Below are positions 42,137 to 52,300 of a stretch of DNA of 64,000 nucleotides, piece by piece; position 1 is the stretch's first letter; the number at the start of each line of letters is the position of its first letter. Position numbers and translations under genes: made by a program. The stretch is from assembly GCF_020686945.1 (NCBI RefSeq), contig NZ_JAJEPR010000005.1, positions 118,072 through 182,071 on the forward strand. The letters are read 5' to 3'. A model generated the notes under the pieces. It saw nothing but the letters and a program-made list of their open reading frames with translations. It had not been told where the DNA came from and made no database searches. Source of the stretch: Limivivens faecihominis. Lineage in GTDB: Bacteria > Bacillota > Clostridia > Lachnospirales > Lachnospiraceae.

Positions 42137-43225
42137 TTAATACTCCAGATTTTCCATATATTTCATGTATTTGACTACCATCAGCGCGATCTTGAAGGTG
42201 ATGGCATCCTCGAAGACCCGAAGATCCAGTCCCGTGCTCTTCTGCAACTTATCCAGACGGTATACCAGGGTGTTTCTGTGGATATACAGCTGTCTGGAAG
42301 TCTCAGAAACATTCAGGCTATTCTCGAAAAACTTATTGATGGTGGTCAGCGTCTCCTCGTCAAAGTCATCTGGTGACTTGCCGTCGAAGATCTCGCGGAT
42401 AAACATCTTGCACAGCGGAATGGGCAGTTGATAAATCAGACGGCCGATTCCCAGAGAGCTGTAGGCGATAACGTTTCTCTCGCTGAAGAAGATTTTTCCC
42501 ACATCCAGAGCCATCCGCGCTTCCTTATAGGAACGGGACACCTCTTTGATCTCCTCCACGATCGTTCCGTAAGCCACATAGGCGTATTCTCTCTTGGCCG
42601 GCTCCAGCGCCTCCAGAATCTGATGGGCAATGCGCTCCATATCGGAGTAATCCTCCTGCTCGCCCACTTCCTTCACCACAATGATGCTCTTCTCATCCAC
42701 CGCCGTGATAAAATCGCCGTTCTTGCTTCCTAAGACCGTGCGGACACTCTCAAGAGAAGAATTATCCTTCTCGTGATCCGTCTCCAGAAGAAATACCACC
42801 CGACGGGCTTCCGTATCGATGTGAAGCTTCTTAGCTCGGTTATAAATGTCCACAAGAAGCAGGTTGTCCAGAAGAAGATTCTTTATGAAATTGTCCTTGT
42901 CGAACCGCTCCTTATACGCCACCAGAAGGGTCTGGATCTGAAAAGCAGCCATCTTTCCGACCATGTAAACATCATCGCTGCTTCCCTTTGCCACCAGGAT
43001 GTATTCCAGCTGGCTTTCATCAAAGATCTTGAAAAACTGGTAGCCCTGCACCACCTGGCTGTCCGCCGGCGAATCCACAAAAGAGAGCACGGAAGCATGA
43101 TGTTCTTCTGCTTCCGGATAGGTCGCTGCCAGTACATTTCCTTCCAGATCCATCACACTGAGATCAATTCTGGAAATCACCTTCAGTCCATCTATGGTAG
43201 ACTGTAAAATCTGATTTGAAATCAT
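42137..43225 (-). CDS. CdaR/PucR-type transcriptional regulator
   Basis: 362 residues. An N-terminal sugar-diacid recognition-like domain (ISNQILQSTIDGLKVISRIDLSVMDLEGNVLAATYPEA), a central GGDEF-like linker, and a C-terminal PucR HTH (FFENSLNVSETSRQLYIHRNTLVYRLDKLQKSTGLDLRVFEDAITFKIAL, about 300-350). Expected to sense a small acid or sugar and activate. No metabolic target is adjacent; the downstream gene is an S41 peptidase. Ribosome site AAAGGAGTGG precedes ATG 43225. Confidence 0.88.
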   Translation of the reverse strand: MISNQILQSTIDGLKVISRIDLSVMDLEGNVLAATYPEAEEHHASVLSFVDSPADSQVVQGYQFFKIFDESQLEYILVAKGSSDDVYMVGKMAAFQIQTLLVAYKERFDKDNFIKNLLLDNLLLVDIYNRAKKLHIDTEARRVVFLLETDHEKDNSSLESVRTVLGSKNGDFITAVDEKSIIVVKEVGEQEDYSDMERIAHQILEALEPAKREYAYVAYGTIVEEIKEVSRSYKEARMALDVGKIFFSERNVIAYSSLGIGRLIYQLPIPLCKMFIREIFDGKSPDDFDEETLTTINKFFENSLNVSETSRQLYIHRNTLVYRLDKLQKSTGLDLRVFEDAITFKIALMVVKYMKYMENLEY

Positions 43226-43371
43226 TTTTCTGCCACTCCTTTACTTCATACCTTATTCCGGATATTTCCATTTCTACCCCCGAAAAATCCAATGTCTATC
43301 TGATATTCTAATATAAAATGCCAAAAAAGGGAAGTAAAAATTGTGAAATTTTTACGTTTTTTCACAGAAAT

Positions 43372-44037
43372 TCAGTTTTTCTCCTCCTGATATTGGTTCA
43401 CTTTTTTCTTAAACAGACGCTTGATGAAAAGGTTTTCCAGGAAACCGGCAGTCTTTTCCTTCTTCTCCCCGGCGACGGAAGCCTGGCCCAGTCCCAGCCA
43501 GAGACGGATATTCAGCCGTCCTTTGTTGCTGAAAATAAAGGCCTCCTGCTCCGGCGGCGGCAGCTTCGCGATGACCAGCTCCGCATCCAGACCGTTAATA
43601 TGATTCACCGCATCGTCCATATCATCCGAGGTCTCCATAGAAAAAGCCCCCGCCAAAGATAAAGAAGGGTAATTTCTTTTCAGATTTTCCACGGTCTTCT
43701 CTTTTTCCGCCTCGGTTTCCGTCAGAACAGCCACCGGACGGCCATTCTCAGAGAGTTCTTTCAAAAGCTGCGTCTGGAAGGAATGATTTTCCAGCTCTTC
43801 CAGCCGGTCTTTTCGTTCCTCTCCCATAGCCTTCAGGATGGCCGCATCGCCCACGATCCGAAGAGCCGTCTGGCTTAAATACTCACGATACTCCTCATCC
43901 TTCTCCGCAAGCAGGAGCATATCCGCCCGAAGGACCGTACAGACGCTTAAAGGTTCCCTGGCAAGAAGCCCCATGATCCGCCGGACAGCTGAAGCGGCAC
44001 TCATATTCTCGATCTCAATTCCCATTATGTCTTTCAT
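43372..44037 (-). CDS. WecB/TagA/CpsF (GT26)-like protein, likely catalytically changed
   Basis: 221 residues from ATG 44037 with AGGAG seven bases upstream; the longer frame to 44214 has no supporting site. The pattern IENMSAASAVRRIMGLL...VCTVLRADMLLLAEKDEEYREYLSQTALRIVGDAAILKAMG matches the GT26 fold, whose usual text is 'vtpNaemlvla..d..fr..l..adlvvpDGiGi'. Here Asn of the nucleotide site is replaced (LRAD) and DG is DA. The C-terminal 'LAIAKLPPPEQEAFI...LGLGQASVAGEKKEKTAG' resembles the family end. Function uncertain. Confidence 0.6.
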   Translation of the reverse strand: MKDIMGIEIENMSAASAVRRIMGLLAREPLSVCTVLRADMLLLAEKDEEYREYLSQTALRIVGDAAILKAMGEERKDRLEELENHSFQTQLLKELSENGRPVAVLTETEAEKEKTVENLKRNYPSLSLAGAFSMETSDDMDDAVNHINGLDAELVIAKLPPPEQEAFIFSNKGRLNIRLWLGLGQASVAGEKKEKTAGFLENLFIKRLFKKKVNQYQEEKN

Positions 44038-44155
44038 TCTGCATCTCCTGCCAAGTCTTTTCTGTTTTCTATCATACCAGAAAAGGCGCTGTCTGTAAAG
44101 AAGAGCAAAAAAAGAAGCACAGCAGACGGTTCCGCTGCGCTCCTTTTTCCTGTTT

Positions 44156-46267
44156 TTAAACTTCAAAAAGAAGGTCGCCGTAGGAAGGCATGGGCCATTC
44201 TTCTTTGTCAACAATCATCTCCAGCTCATCCACTGGAAGACGAAGGGCTGCCATCGCTGTGCAGACTTCATCATGATAATAGTGGGCCTGTTTTTCACCC
44301 GCTTCCAAGGAGTTGGCGGTTCTGGTCACATCCTTGAGGACCAGAAGAGCTTTTCTCGCCTCGGAGAGAAGAGCTGTCAGCCGTTTTAAGATCTCTACCG
44401 GAACAGAATCGTCCGCACCTGCTTCCCGGATCTCGTTGGCTGTCTCTGCCAGATTCTTCGCATAACGCATCACTGCAGGGATGATGTGCTTGCTGGCGAT
44501 ATCGATCATCGCTCTTGCCTCGATGTTGATGGCTTTCGCATAGCCCTCGTACTGAATCTCCGCTCTGGAGTTCAGCTCTGCCTTCGTGAAGACACCAAAT
44601 TTTTCAAACATCCGGACAGATTTCTCCGTCACCAGAGCTGGAATGGCGTCTACCATGGACTGGATATTCGGAAGACCTCTGCGCTCTGCTTCTTTTACCC
44701 ACTCCTCGGAATAACCGTTTCCATTGAAAACAATGCGCTGATGGAGGGTCGCATATTCCTTGATAAGATCATGAACGGCCAGATCGAAATCCTCTGCCTT
44801 TTCCAGAATATCGCAGGCATCGGAGAAAGCCTCTGCCACGATGGTATTCAGGACCACGTTGCACTCTGCCACGGAATCCCGGGAACCCACCATACGGAAC
44901 TCGAATTTGTTTCCGGTGAAGGCAAAGGGTGAAGTACGGTTCCGGTCTGTGGCGTCCTTGGAAACCTCAGGAAGGGTCTTTACACCGGTGTGAAGATGGC
45001 CGCCCTTTAAGCTGTGAGCTGCGGCTCCCGTATTGACCAGCTGACGAAGTACATCTCCCAGCTGTTCTCCTAAGAATACGGAAATGATGGCAGGCGGAGC
45101 CTCGTTGGCACCCAGACGATGATCATTTCCCACATCGGCAGCGGATTCCCGGAGAAGATCCGCATGACGGTCCACCGCACGGAGGATGCAGCAGAGTACC
45201 AGAAGGAACTGAATATTTTCGTGAGGAGTTTTTCCCGGCTCCAGAAGGTTAATGCCGTCGTCTGTGGTGAGCGACCAGTTGTTGTGCTTACCGGAACCAT
45301 TCACACCGGCAAAAGGCTTCTCATGAAGCAGGCACTGGAGTCCGTGCTGCTCTGCCACCCTTTTCAGAGTCTCCATGATAATCTGGTTATGGTCGGAAGC
45401 CACGTTGCACTTCTCATAGATCGGAGCCAGCTCATGCTGTCCGGGAGCTACCTCGTTGTGCTGTGTCTTGGCCGGAACGCCCAGCTTCCAGAGTTCTTTA
45501 TTCACATCCTTCATGAAAGCGCCAATCCGCTGACGGATGACACCGAAATAATGGTCATCCAGCTCCTGGCCCTTCGGCGGCATTGCTCCAAACAGGGTTC
45601 TTCCGGTAAAGATCAGGTCTTTTCTCTGGAGATATTTCTCATGATCCACAATGAAATACTCCTGCTCCACACCTACGGACGGAAAAACCTTCCGGGAAGT
45701 CGTGTTTCCGAAAAGACGAAGCAGACGTAAGGTCTGAGCCTGTACCGCCTCCATGGAACGAAGAAGGGGTGTTTTCTGGTCCAGAGCCTCGCCGGTATAG
45801 GAACAGAAAGCCGTGGGCACACAGAGAATCGCTCCTGTGGCATCCTCACGGACAAAAGCCGGTGAAGTGCAGTCCCAGGTGGTATAGCCTCTTGCCTCAA
45901 AGGTGGAACGAAGACCACCTGACGGGAAGGAGGACGCATCCGGCTCTCCCTTGATCAGCTCTTTTCCGGAAAATTCCATCAGGACATTGCCGTCCTCATC
46001 CGGCGCCGTAATAAAGGAATCATGTTTTTCTGCTGTAAAACCGGTCAGCGGCTGGAACCAGTGAGTATAATGGGTTGCCCCTTTTTCCATCGCCCAGTCT
46101 CTCATGGCGGAAGCCACAACCTCAGCCGTCATGGGATCCAGTTCTTTTCCCTCATCAATGGTCTTGTGCAGCTCTTTGTAGACTTTCTTGGGAAGACGCT
46201 CCCTCATCGCATGCTCGTTGAAGACATTTTCTCCGAAAATTCCGGTGACGTTCACATTCTCGCTCAT
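44156..46267 (-). CDS. glnN: Glutamine synthetase type III
   Basis: 703 residues from ATG 46267 behind GGAGGAATG, much longer than GS I/II (~450) and typical for GSIII of Clostridia and Bacteroides. Makes glutamine from glutamate, ammonia and ATP. Motifs: VGVEQEYFIVD (active-site Glu), NEVAPGQHELAPI, GVNGSGKHNNWSL (GSGxHxNxS) and GNKFEFRMVGS (latch/Arg). Terminator and fba upstream give a separate unit. The Gln-linked nitrogen role agrees with glutamine-using purL and nadE elsewhere in the window. Confidence 0.97.
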   Translation of the reverse strand: MSENVNVTGIFGENVFNEHAMRERLPKKVYKELHKTIDEGKELDPMTAEVVASAMRDWAMEKGATHYTHWFQPLTGFTAEKHDSFITAPDEDGNVLMEFSGKELIKGEPDASSFPSGGLRSTFEARGYTTWDCTSPAFVREDATGAILCVPTAFCSYTGEALDQKTPLLRSMEAVQAQTLRLLRLFGNTTSRKVFPSVGVEQEYFIVDHEKYLQRKDLIFTGRTLFGAMPPKGQELDDHYFGVIRQRIGAFMKDVNKELWKLGVPAKTQHNEVAPGQHELAPIYEKCNVASDHNQIIMETLKRVAEQHGLQCLLHEKPFAGVNGSGKHNNWSLTTDDGINLLEPGKTPHENIQFLLVLCCILRAVDRHADLLRESAADVGNDHRLGANEAPPAIISVFLGEQLGDVLRQLVNTGAAAHSLKGGHLHTGVKTLPEVSKDATDRNRTSPFAFTGNKFEFRMVGSRDSVAECNVVLNTIVAEAFSDACDILEKAEDFDLAVHDLIKEYATLHQRIVFNGNGYSEEWVKEAERRGLPNIQSMVDAIPALVTEKSVRMFEKFGVFTKAELNSRAEIQYEGYAKAINIEARAMIDIASKHIIPAVMRYAKNLAETANEIREAGADDSVPVEILKRLTALLSEARKALLVLKDVTRTANSLEAGEKQAHYYHDEVCTAMAALRLPVDELEMIVDKEEWPMPSYGDLLFEV

Positions 46268-46292
46268 CACATTCCTCCACATATTTTTTTAC

Positions 46293-46326
46293 ATAAAATG
46301 GCATCCCTTCCTGGGAAGAGATGCCA
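46293..46326 (-). terminator. Terminator between fba and glnN
   Basis: TGGCATC-TCTTCCCAGGAAGG-GATGCCA stem followed by TTTTATG on the minus strand. Confidence 0.75.
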
Positions 46327-46351
46327 CAGTTTCTGACAAAACAGATGATAT

Positions 46352-47215
46352 TCAGGCTTTGTCGACGGAACCAAAGATTTCCATTTTCTCTTTAACGGTC
46401 TTCTTGATTGCCTCAGCACCCGGTGCCAGAAGTTTACGCGGATCGTAGCCTTTGCCCTGCAGATCCTTGCCTGCCTCAATGTACTCACGGGTTGCTTCTG
46501 CAAATGCAAGCTGGCACTCGGTGTTTACATTGATCTTGGAAACGCCAAGGGAGATTGCTTTCTTGATCATATCGGTCGGGATACCGGTACCGCCATGAAG
46601 AACCAGAGGCATATCGCCGGTCAGCTTCTGAACTGCATCCAGAGTCTCGAAGCTTAAGCCCTTCCAGTTTGCCGGATATTTTCCGTGGATGTTACCGATA
46701 CCTGCTGCCAGGAAATCGATGCCAAGGTCAGCAATCATCTTGCACTCGTTCGGGTCTGCGCACTCGCCCATACCGATAACGCCGTCTTCCTCGCCGCCGA
46801 TGGAACCAACCTCTGCCTCCAGAGACATACCGTGCTCTGCGCAGATCTTAACCAGCTCTTTGGTCTTTGCAACGTTCTCTTCGATCGGATAATGAGAACC
46901 GTCGAACATGATGGAGGAGAAACCTGCCTCTACACATTTCAGGCATCCCTCGAAGCTGCCGTGGTCAAGGTGAAGAGCTACCGGAACAGTGATGTTCATC
47001 TCTTCCATCATACCTTTTACCATGCCAACAACGGTTTTGTAACCGGTCATGTATTTGCCTGCGCCCTCGGAAACACCAAGGATAACGGGAGAATTGCACT
47101 CCTGAGCGGTTGCCAGAATTGCTTTTGTCCACTCCAGGTTATTGATATTGAACTGACCTACTGCATAGTGACCAGCTTTTGCTTTCTGAAGCATTTCTTT
47201 TGCAGATACTAACAT
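46352..47215 (-). CDS. fba: Class II fructose-bisphosphate aldolase
   Basis: 287 residues from ATG 47215 with GGAGG nine nt upstream. Zn-dependent cleavage of fructose-1,6-bisphosphate in glycolysis. Motifs VALHLDHGSFEGCLKCVEAGFSSIMFDGSHYPIEENV (His and Asp ligands), LEAEVGSIGGEEDGV, GIGNIHGKYPANWKGL and LVLHGGTGIPTDMIKKAI all fit. High-expression type ribosome site and codon use. Alternatives such as tagatose-bisphosphate aldolase share these motifs; the single copy next to core genes favours fba. Confidence 0.94.
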   Translation of the reverse strand: MLVSAKEMLQKAKAGHYAVGQFNINNLEWTKAILATAQECNSPVILGVSEGAGKYMTGYKTVVGMVKGMMEEMNITVPVALHLDHGSFEGCLKCVEAGFSSIMFDGSHYPIEENVAKTKELVKICAEHGMSLEAEVGSIGGEEDGVIGMGECADPNECKMIADLGIDFLAAGIGNIHGKYPANWKGLSFETLDAVQKLTGDMPLVLHGGTGIPTDMIKKAISLGVSKINVNTECQLAFAEATREYIEAGKDLQGKGYDPRKLLAPGAEAIKKTVKEKMEIFGSVDKA

Positions 47216-47321
47216 AATGCGAACCTCCATAAATGATATTTTTATTGTAAGCCTCCGGTATTTTCCGGAATGCCCCATTTATCGCCACCATTATAACGCA
47301 AAAATTTCAAAAAGGGAACCA

Positions 47322-48218
47322 TTATTTGCGTTCTTTTTTTATCATGATGGGAATTGCCTGTTTCTGGTTGGTGATTTTCACCGTTTTGTGGGTTCCTCCG
47401 TCCTCTCCGTCCAGGGTCCAGGGAACCTCCTCCGTTCCTTCCAGCTCCAGCTCGTCGGCCTTGAAGGTCTCGATAAACTTCGAATCCAGCTGACCGGTCA
47501 TCAGACTCGTGATAATCTCCTGAAACTCAATGACATTGGCCGGCTGGTAAATCAGGATCACCTCAAAAAGGCCGTCGTCCAGGCAGACATCGTTTCCGGT
47601 GATCTTCTTGAAACCGCCCACGGACTCGGAATTTGTGATCATGCCGTAGGCAAAATCACCCTCGAACTCCCGCTCCTTCGTCCGAACCTTCATATGGTAG
47701 CTTCTGATATTAAAGAGCCGCTTGGCTCCCTCCAGAAGGTAAGCCATATGGCCGAGCACGTTTTTCGCCTCCTGGCTGGTCTGATATGCCACATCTGTAA
47801 AAAGGCCGAAAGCCGCGATATAAATAAAATACTGGTCGTTAAAAGCGCCCACATCAAAGCGTCTGGAAGCTCCTGAGACTGCAATCTTCGCCGCATCTCC
47901 CATCCGGACCGGAAGCTTCAGACTGCTGGCGAAATCGTTGGTGCTGCCCGCTGGGATATAGCCCACCGGCGTGTCATGGCCGCCTTTCATGAGACCGGAA
48001 ACCACCTCGTCCAGGGTTCCATCCCCGCCGCTTAAAACAATCTCATCATAATTGCCGCCCTCTTCCATCGCTGTGCGGCAGGCATCCAGCCGCTCCTGCG
48101 TGATATGTACGGTCACATCGATTCCTTTTTTGCTGAAAGTATCCAGAATATCCAGAATGTGATATTTTATGCTACCCTTTCCGGATCTCGGATTTACAAT
48201 AAATAAGACTCTCTTCAT
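47322..48218 (-). CDS. YegS/DgkB-type diacylglycerol (lipid) kinase
   Basis: 298 residues. ATP-cone lipid kinase: KRVLFIVNPRSGKGS opening, GGDGTLDEVVSGLM nucleotide motif, YIPAGSTNDFASSLKLP and the LMTGQLDSKF ending. Phosphorylates diacylglycerol or a related lipid at the membrane face. Relatives include DgkB, YegS and BmrU-like proteins; substrate unproven. Own unit, 120 bp after the repeat/terminator region upstream. Confidence 0.88.
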   Translation of the reverse strand: MKRVLFIVNPRSGKGSIKYHILDILDTFSKKGIDVTVHITQERLDACRTAMEEGGNYDEIVLSGGDGTLDEVVSGLMKGGHDTPVGYIPAGSTNDFASSLKLPVRMGDAAKIAVSGASRRFDVGAFNDQYFIYIAAFGLFTDVAYQTSQEAKNVLGHMAYLLEGAKRLFNIRSYHMKVRTKEREFEGDFAYGMITNSESVGGFKKITGNDVCLDDGLFEVILIYQPANVIEFQEIITSLMTGQLDSKFIETFKADELELEGTEEVPWTLDGEDGGTHKTVKITNQKQAIPIMIKKERK

Positions 48219-48322
48219 TTTTTCGCCCTCTTTTTTATTGTAGAAGCCTTTCCCGCGCAGAGGCCTCTCTGTCAGACCATTTTACATGGATTTTACACCC
48301 ATGGCAAGCAGTTCATACTTTT

Positions 48323-48372
48323 TTAACTATTCAGAGCGTAGCTGAATCGAGGTGTGGTTCTGAATAGTTACG
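48323..48372. repeat. Short palindromic element with GTAACTATTCAG-type ends
   Basis: TTAACTATTCAG (48323-48334) and inverted CTGAATAGTTACG (48360-48372) enclose 25 bp. The same end motif brackets a larger three-hairpin element at 52519-52661, so the two are probably members of one dispersed family, this one internally deleted. Confidence 0.5.
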
Positions 48373-48402
48373 AAAAACCCCGCGGCAGCTCTGCCGCAGG
48401 GT
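48372..48402 (-). terminator. Terminator after the SH3 protein
   Basis: ACCCTGCGGCAGAGCTGCCGCGGGGT hairpin followed by TTTTCG on the minus strand, 8 bp past the stop; GC-rich and strong. Confidence 0.85.
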
Positions 48403-48410
48403 CTCATTTT

Positions 48411-49235
48411 TTAGAAGAACTTTGCTCCCATGTAGCCGGTCATACCGTCCACGGATACTTTGTACCAGCCTCCCACATCCTCCAGAAACTGTACGGTGGT
48501 TCCTGCCATGTAGGTTCCCAGGATCTGGGACTCTTTGCTGGTCTCTGCTCTTAAGTAGCAGGCGCCTTTCAGCGTCTTATAGATCGGCGTGGGCGCTTCG
48601 GTCTGAGGTTCGGTCTCCACTTCGTTTTCCATTCCTGCTTCGTATGGAACCTCTTCCAGATAATCTCTGCTCATATAGCCTTCCCGGCCGCCTACCCGGA
48701 CCTTATACCAGTTTCCTTCTTTCCCAAGGAATTTCACAATCCGGCCGGCTGCATAAGAATTGATGACGGTGCCGTTGGGTTCGGTTCTAAGATTCAGGGT
48801 CGTCGTGACTTTCAGATACTCCGGATCCTTCGCTGCCTCTGTGGCTGCGGTCTCGGAAGCAGCTGTCTCAGCAGCCTGTGTCTCCGAAGCTGTTGTCTCT
48901 TTTTCTGTCTCTGCCGCTTTCGTCCCGCTCTCTGTTACACTCTCTGTCTCTCTAGCTTCAGAAGCCCTGGTCTCCGCCTCCGTTGCTTTTTCAGAAGCTT
49001 TGGTCTCTGACTGTTTCTCTGTCTCGGAAGTCTTCTCCGTACCCTTGGCTGTCTCCCCGGCAGCTGAACTCGTCTCTGACTCCACTCGCACATTGTCTGT
49101 CGGTTTCTGTGCAGAACCTTCCACTCTCTGATAAATACGGATACCAATTGCCGCTATGATGACCACTGCCAGAATTGCAAATCCTAGCAGGAAATATCGA
49201 AGATTATCGGAAAGCCATTCTCTAAAATTGTCCAT
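48411..49235 (-). CDS. Membrane-anchored bacterial SH3 protein with Glu/Thr-rich stalk
   Basis: 274 residues. An N-terminal uncleaved anchor (FLLGFAILAVVIIAAIGIRIYQRVEG, about 13-38) followed by a ~85-residue Glu/Thr/Ala/Ser rod (TEKTSETEKQSETKASEKATEAETRA), then two SH3b domains: 'YLKVTTTLNLRTEPNGTVINSYAAGRIVKFLGKEGNWYKVRVGGREGYMSRDYL' and 'GACYLRAETSKESQILGTYMAGTTVQFLEDVGGWYKVSVDGMTGYMGAKFF'. SH3b domains bind cell wall peptides; a role in wall metabolism or anchoring follows. No catalytic domain is present. Confidence 0.85.
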   Translation of the reverse strand: MDNFREWLSDNLRYFLLGFAILAVVIIAAIGIRIYQRVEGSAQKPTDNVRVESETSSAAGETAKGTEKTSETEKQSETKASEKATEAETRASEARETESVTESGTKAAETEKETTASETQAAETAASETAATEAAKDPEYLKVTTTLNLRTEPNGTVINSYAAGRIVKFLGKEGNWYKVRVGGREGYMSRDYLEEVPYEAGMENEVETEPQTEAPTPIYKTLKGACYLRAETSKESQILGTYMAGTTVQFLEDVGGWYKVSVDGMTGYMGAKFF

Positions 49236-49326
49236 ACCTTTTGTTCCTTTCTCTATGTAATGGTGTTTTTATTATAACGCAAGTCCTCCTGAATGGCAAG
49301 TAAGGAAAGAAAAAGCATTTTTTTAC

Positions 49327-49375
49327 AGAAAAAGTCCCTCGGCAGAGCTGATAAAAGCTCCGTTCCGGGGGACTC
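49327..49375 (-). terminator. Terminator after the 1028-residue repeat protein
   Basis: AGTCCCCCGGAACGGAGCTTTTATCAGCTCTGCCGAGGGACT imperfect stem followed by TTTTTCTG on the minus strand. Confidence 0.75.
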
Positions 49376-49386
49376 CTTTTTCTCTG

Positions 49387-52300
49387 TTATTCTTCTTTGG
49401 CTTCGATGGCACCGGTTTCCATGATGAATTTCACTTTGCTGTCCATGCCCTCGCTGCTTCCTGCGAAGGTCTTGTAAGCTTTGTCTGCGTCAAGAACTGC
49501 ATCCAGGCGGTCTACAAGGATCTCGATATTGTTCTCATAAGCCTCGTTGAGCTTCTGAATACCTTCCTCATCGAACTCCTTCATGCCGTCTCTGAGCTCT
49601 TCTGCTCCATCGTTCAGATCGTTGGCTCCGTCTTTCAGCTCATCTACACCGTCAGAGAGATCGCTGACGCCGTCCTTCAGATCACCGACTCCATCAAGCA
49701 GCTGGTTGGTTCCGTCTTTCAGGGTATCGGTTCCGCTCTTTAACGTATCGGCTCCGTCTTTCAAAGTATCGGTTCCGCTCTTTAACGTATCGGCTCCGTC
49801 TTTCAGACTGTCGGTTCCGCTCTTTAACGTATCGGCTCCGCTCTTCAGGGTATCAGCTCCGCTCTTTAAGCTGTCGGTTCCTGCTTTCAGGGTAGCTGCA
49901 CCACTGGCCAGGGTCTTGCCACCCTTTGCCAGGGTCTTGATGCCGCTCTTTAAGGTCTTTCCGCCTGTTGCCAGCTGGCTTAAGCCCTTGGAAAGGGTAT
50001 CGGCTCCGGCCTGGAGCTGGGTTGCGCCGGTCTTCAGGCTGCCAGTTCCATCAGAAATGGCTTTTGCACCGTCTTTCAGATCCTGGCTGCTGCCTTTCAG
50101 GGTGGCTGCGCCGGTGGTCAGGGCGGTTCCGTTGGCGGTAAGGCTGGTGCCGGCATTCTTGAGGTCGTTGTTGTTGTTTGTCAGGGCGGTTGCACCGTCT
50201 GTCAGGCTCTTCATGCCAGCTGCCAGTGTATCGGCGCTGCTATTCAGCGGGGAAGCCGCTTCTTCCAGAGTGGTAAGTCCGGCATTCAGCTCTTGCGCAC
50301 CAGCTACATACTGTATTACACCAGTCTTAAGCTCGCTCTCATCATTGGTAGCTGCTTCAAGCCCTGCCAAAGCCTTAGAAAGGTCAGCAATCAGCTCTTC
50401 CGGTGTTTTCTCCGTTGTGCCGCCTTCTTCTGCACTTTCTGCCAGTACAACACAATTCTCTGCGGATGCAGATACACTCTGCAGTGCATCTCTCTCGGCG
50501 ATCTGCTCATTTCTCTTTTCTGTCAGAGCCGTAATATCGCTGTTCAGTTTATCAACGACAGACTGGTAATCACTGATCGCCTGAGAAACGGTACCCGATC
50601 CGAGTTTTTCCATGACATTTGCTGCTCCGCTGTAGCTGTTGTAATAGCTCTGAGCCGTCGCAAGAACACTGTTCAGATCGGCAATTACGCTTTCCTCCGT
50701 ATCAATACTGCTCTGGAGAGTTGCGATGGCATTGCTGAGCTCCTCGTCTACTCCAGAAACAGCCTCTGCGATACTTGCATAAGAAGCGGTTGCTGCTTCA
50801 CCCTCAGAACCGGTCGATCCGCCTTCGGATGAAGAAGGAATCATGTTCTGAATTGCTACAATGCTCTCATGAAGGTTGGTAATTCCATCAATCAATTTTG
50901 AGGTCGTATCTTCATTTACCAGCGCATCGCTTCCGGTCTTTGCAGTGCTGATTCCGCTGTACAGATCTTTCATGGAACTCGGAAGGGTTCCTGCCTGGCT
51001 TGCGAAGCTCTGCACGCCCTCATTCAGTGTCTCCTCACCGCTCAGATAAGAGTTCACAGCGCTCGTATACTGGCCGGCTCCTGTCACATAGGCGGTAGTT
51101 CCGTCTGCCAGGCTGTCAGCTCCTTTTGTATAGCTGTCCACACCTGTTTTCAGGCTCTTGGCTCCGGTATCTGCGGAGGTGATGCCTTTTACCAGGGTAT
51201 TCAGTCCATCCACCAGAGCGCCTTTTCCATCATTCAGCTGGTTAATACCATCCACCAGATCTTTGGATTTGGTATTCAGAGTATTCAGTCCGTTGCTGAG
51301 TGTTGTTGCTCCATCGGAAAGATCAGAAGCGCCGCTCTTCACGCTGCCGGCTCCATTTGCCAGGCTCCGTGCTCCGCTCTGGAGACTTCCGGCTCCGCTC
51401 TGAAGGCTTCCGGCTCCCGTCTGAAGCTGTGCAGCTCCGCTCTGAAGATCTCCGGCTCCGTCTGCCAGCTGTTTCGCTCCGTCCTGAAGATCTCCGGCTC
51501 CATCATCCACTTTTTTCACTCCGTCATAGAGATCAGAAGCGCCGTCGGAAAGATCGCTGACGCCATCAACCAGATCATCCACACCATCTTTGAGATCGCT
51601 GGTACCATCTGCCAAGTCGCTGCTTCCGTCTACCAGCTTCAAAGAGTTTTCTGTCAGCTCATCCAGAGAATCTTTCAGGTCTTTGAGATCATCCAGATTT
51701 TCAATGCCCAGATCATCCAGCACACCAGTGGTAGCCACAGTAGCCGTCATATCCAGTTTGAAGTTCGTGGTGTCGGCTTCCACTTCCACATAGTCCGGAA
51801 TATCAATGTCATCCAGATCCTCTGTATCAGAAAGACCGATGCTCTCGGAAAGTCCCGGCAGAGCCACGCCTACAACGATGTTTCTGCTTCCGTCGGAAAT
51901 CACTTTACCGTTTGTAACTTTTACATTGCTGAAATTGTCCTGAGAAAGGATCATTCCGGAGATCATGGCAAACGGGGTGTAGATTTCTCTGTCCTCGCCG
52001 TTGACCTTCACGGTCTCTTTCTCATTGTTGGTGTAGTCGATGCGGATCTTTACCTTTCCGCTCTTACCGGCCAGATCTTCCGGAGAAATCTCCTGACCGT
52101 CCAGATAATAGGTCAGCTTTACAGTAACCGGAAGTTCCTTATCCGTGGTACCCTGATAGTAAATATCGGAGCCATCGGCCTGCCAGGTCAGCTTCTCGCC
52201 ATCCTGGGTAAAGGTCTCATCTCCTTTGACATTCTTAATGTCGGACAGGGATGAGGAATCACTCAGTTCAGCGGAGCCGGCGGCATTTTTTAACCAGTCG

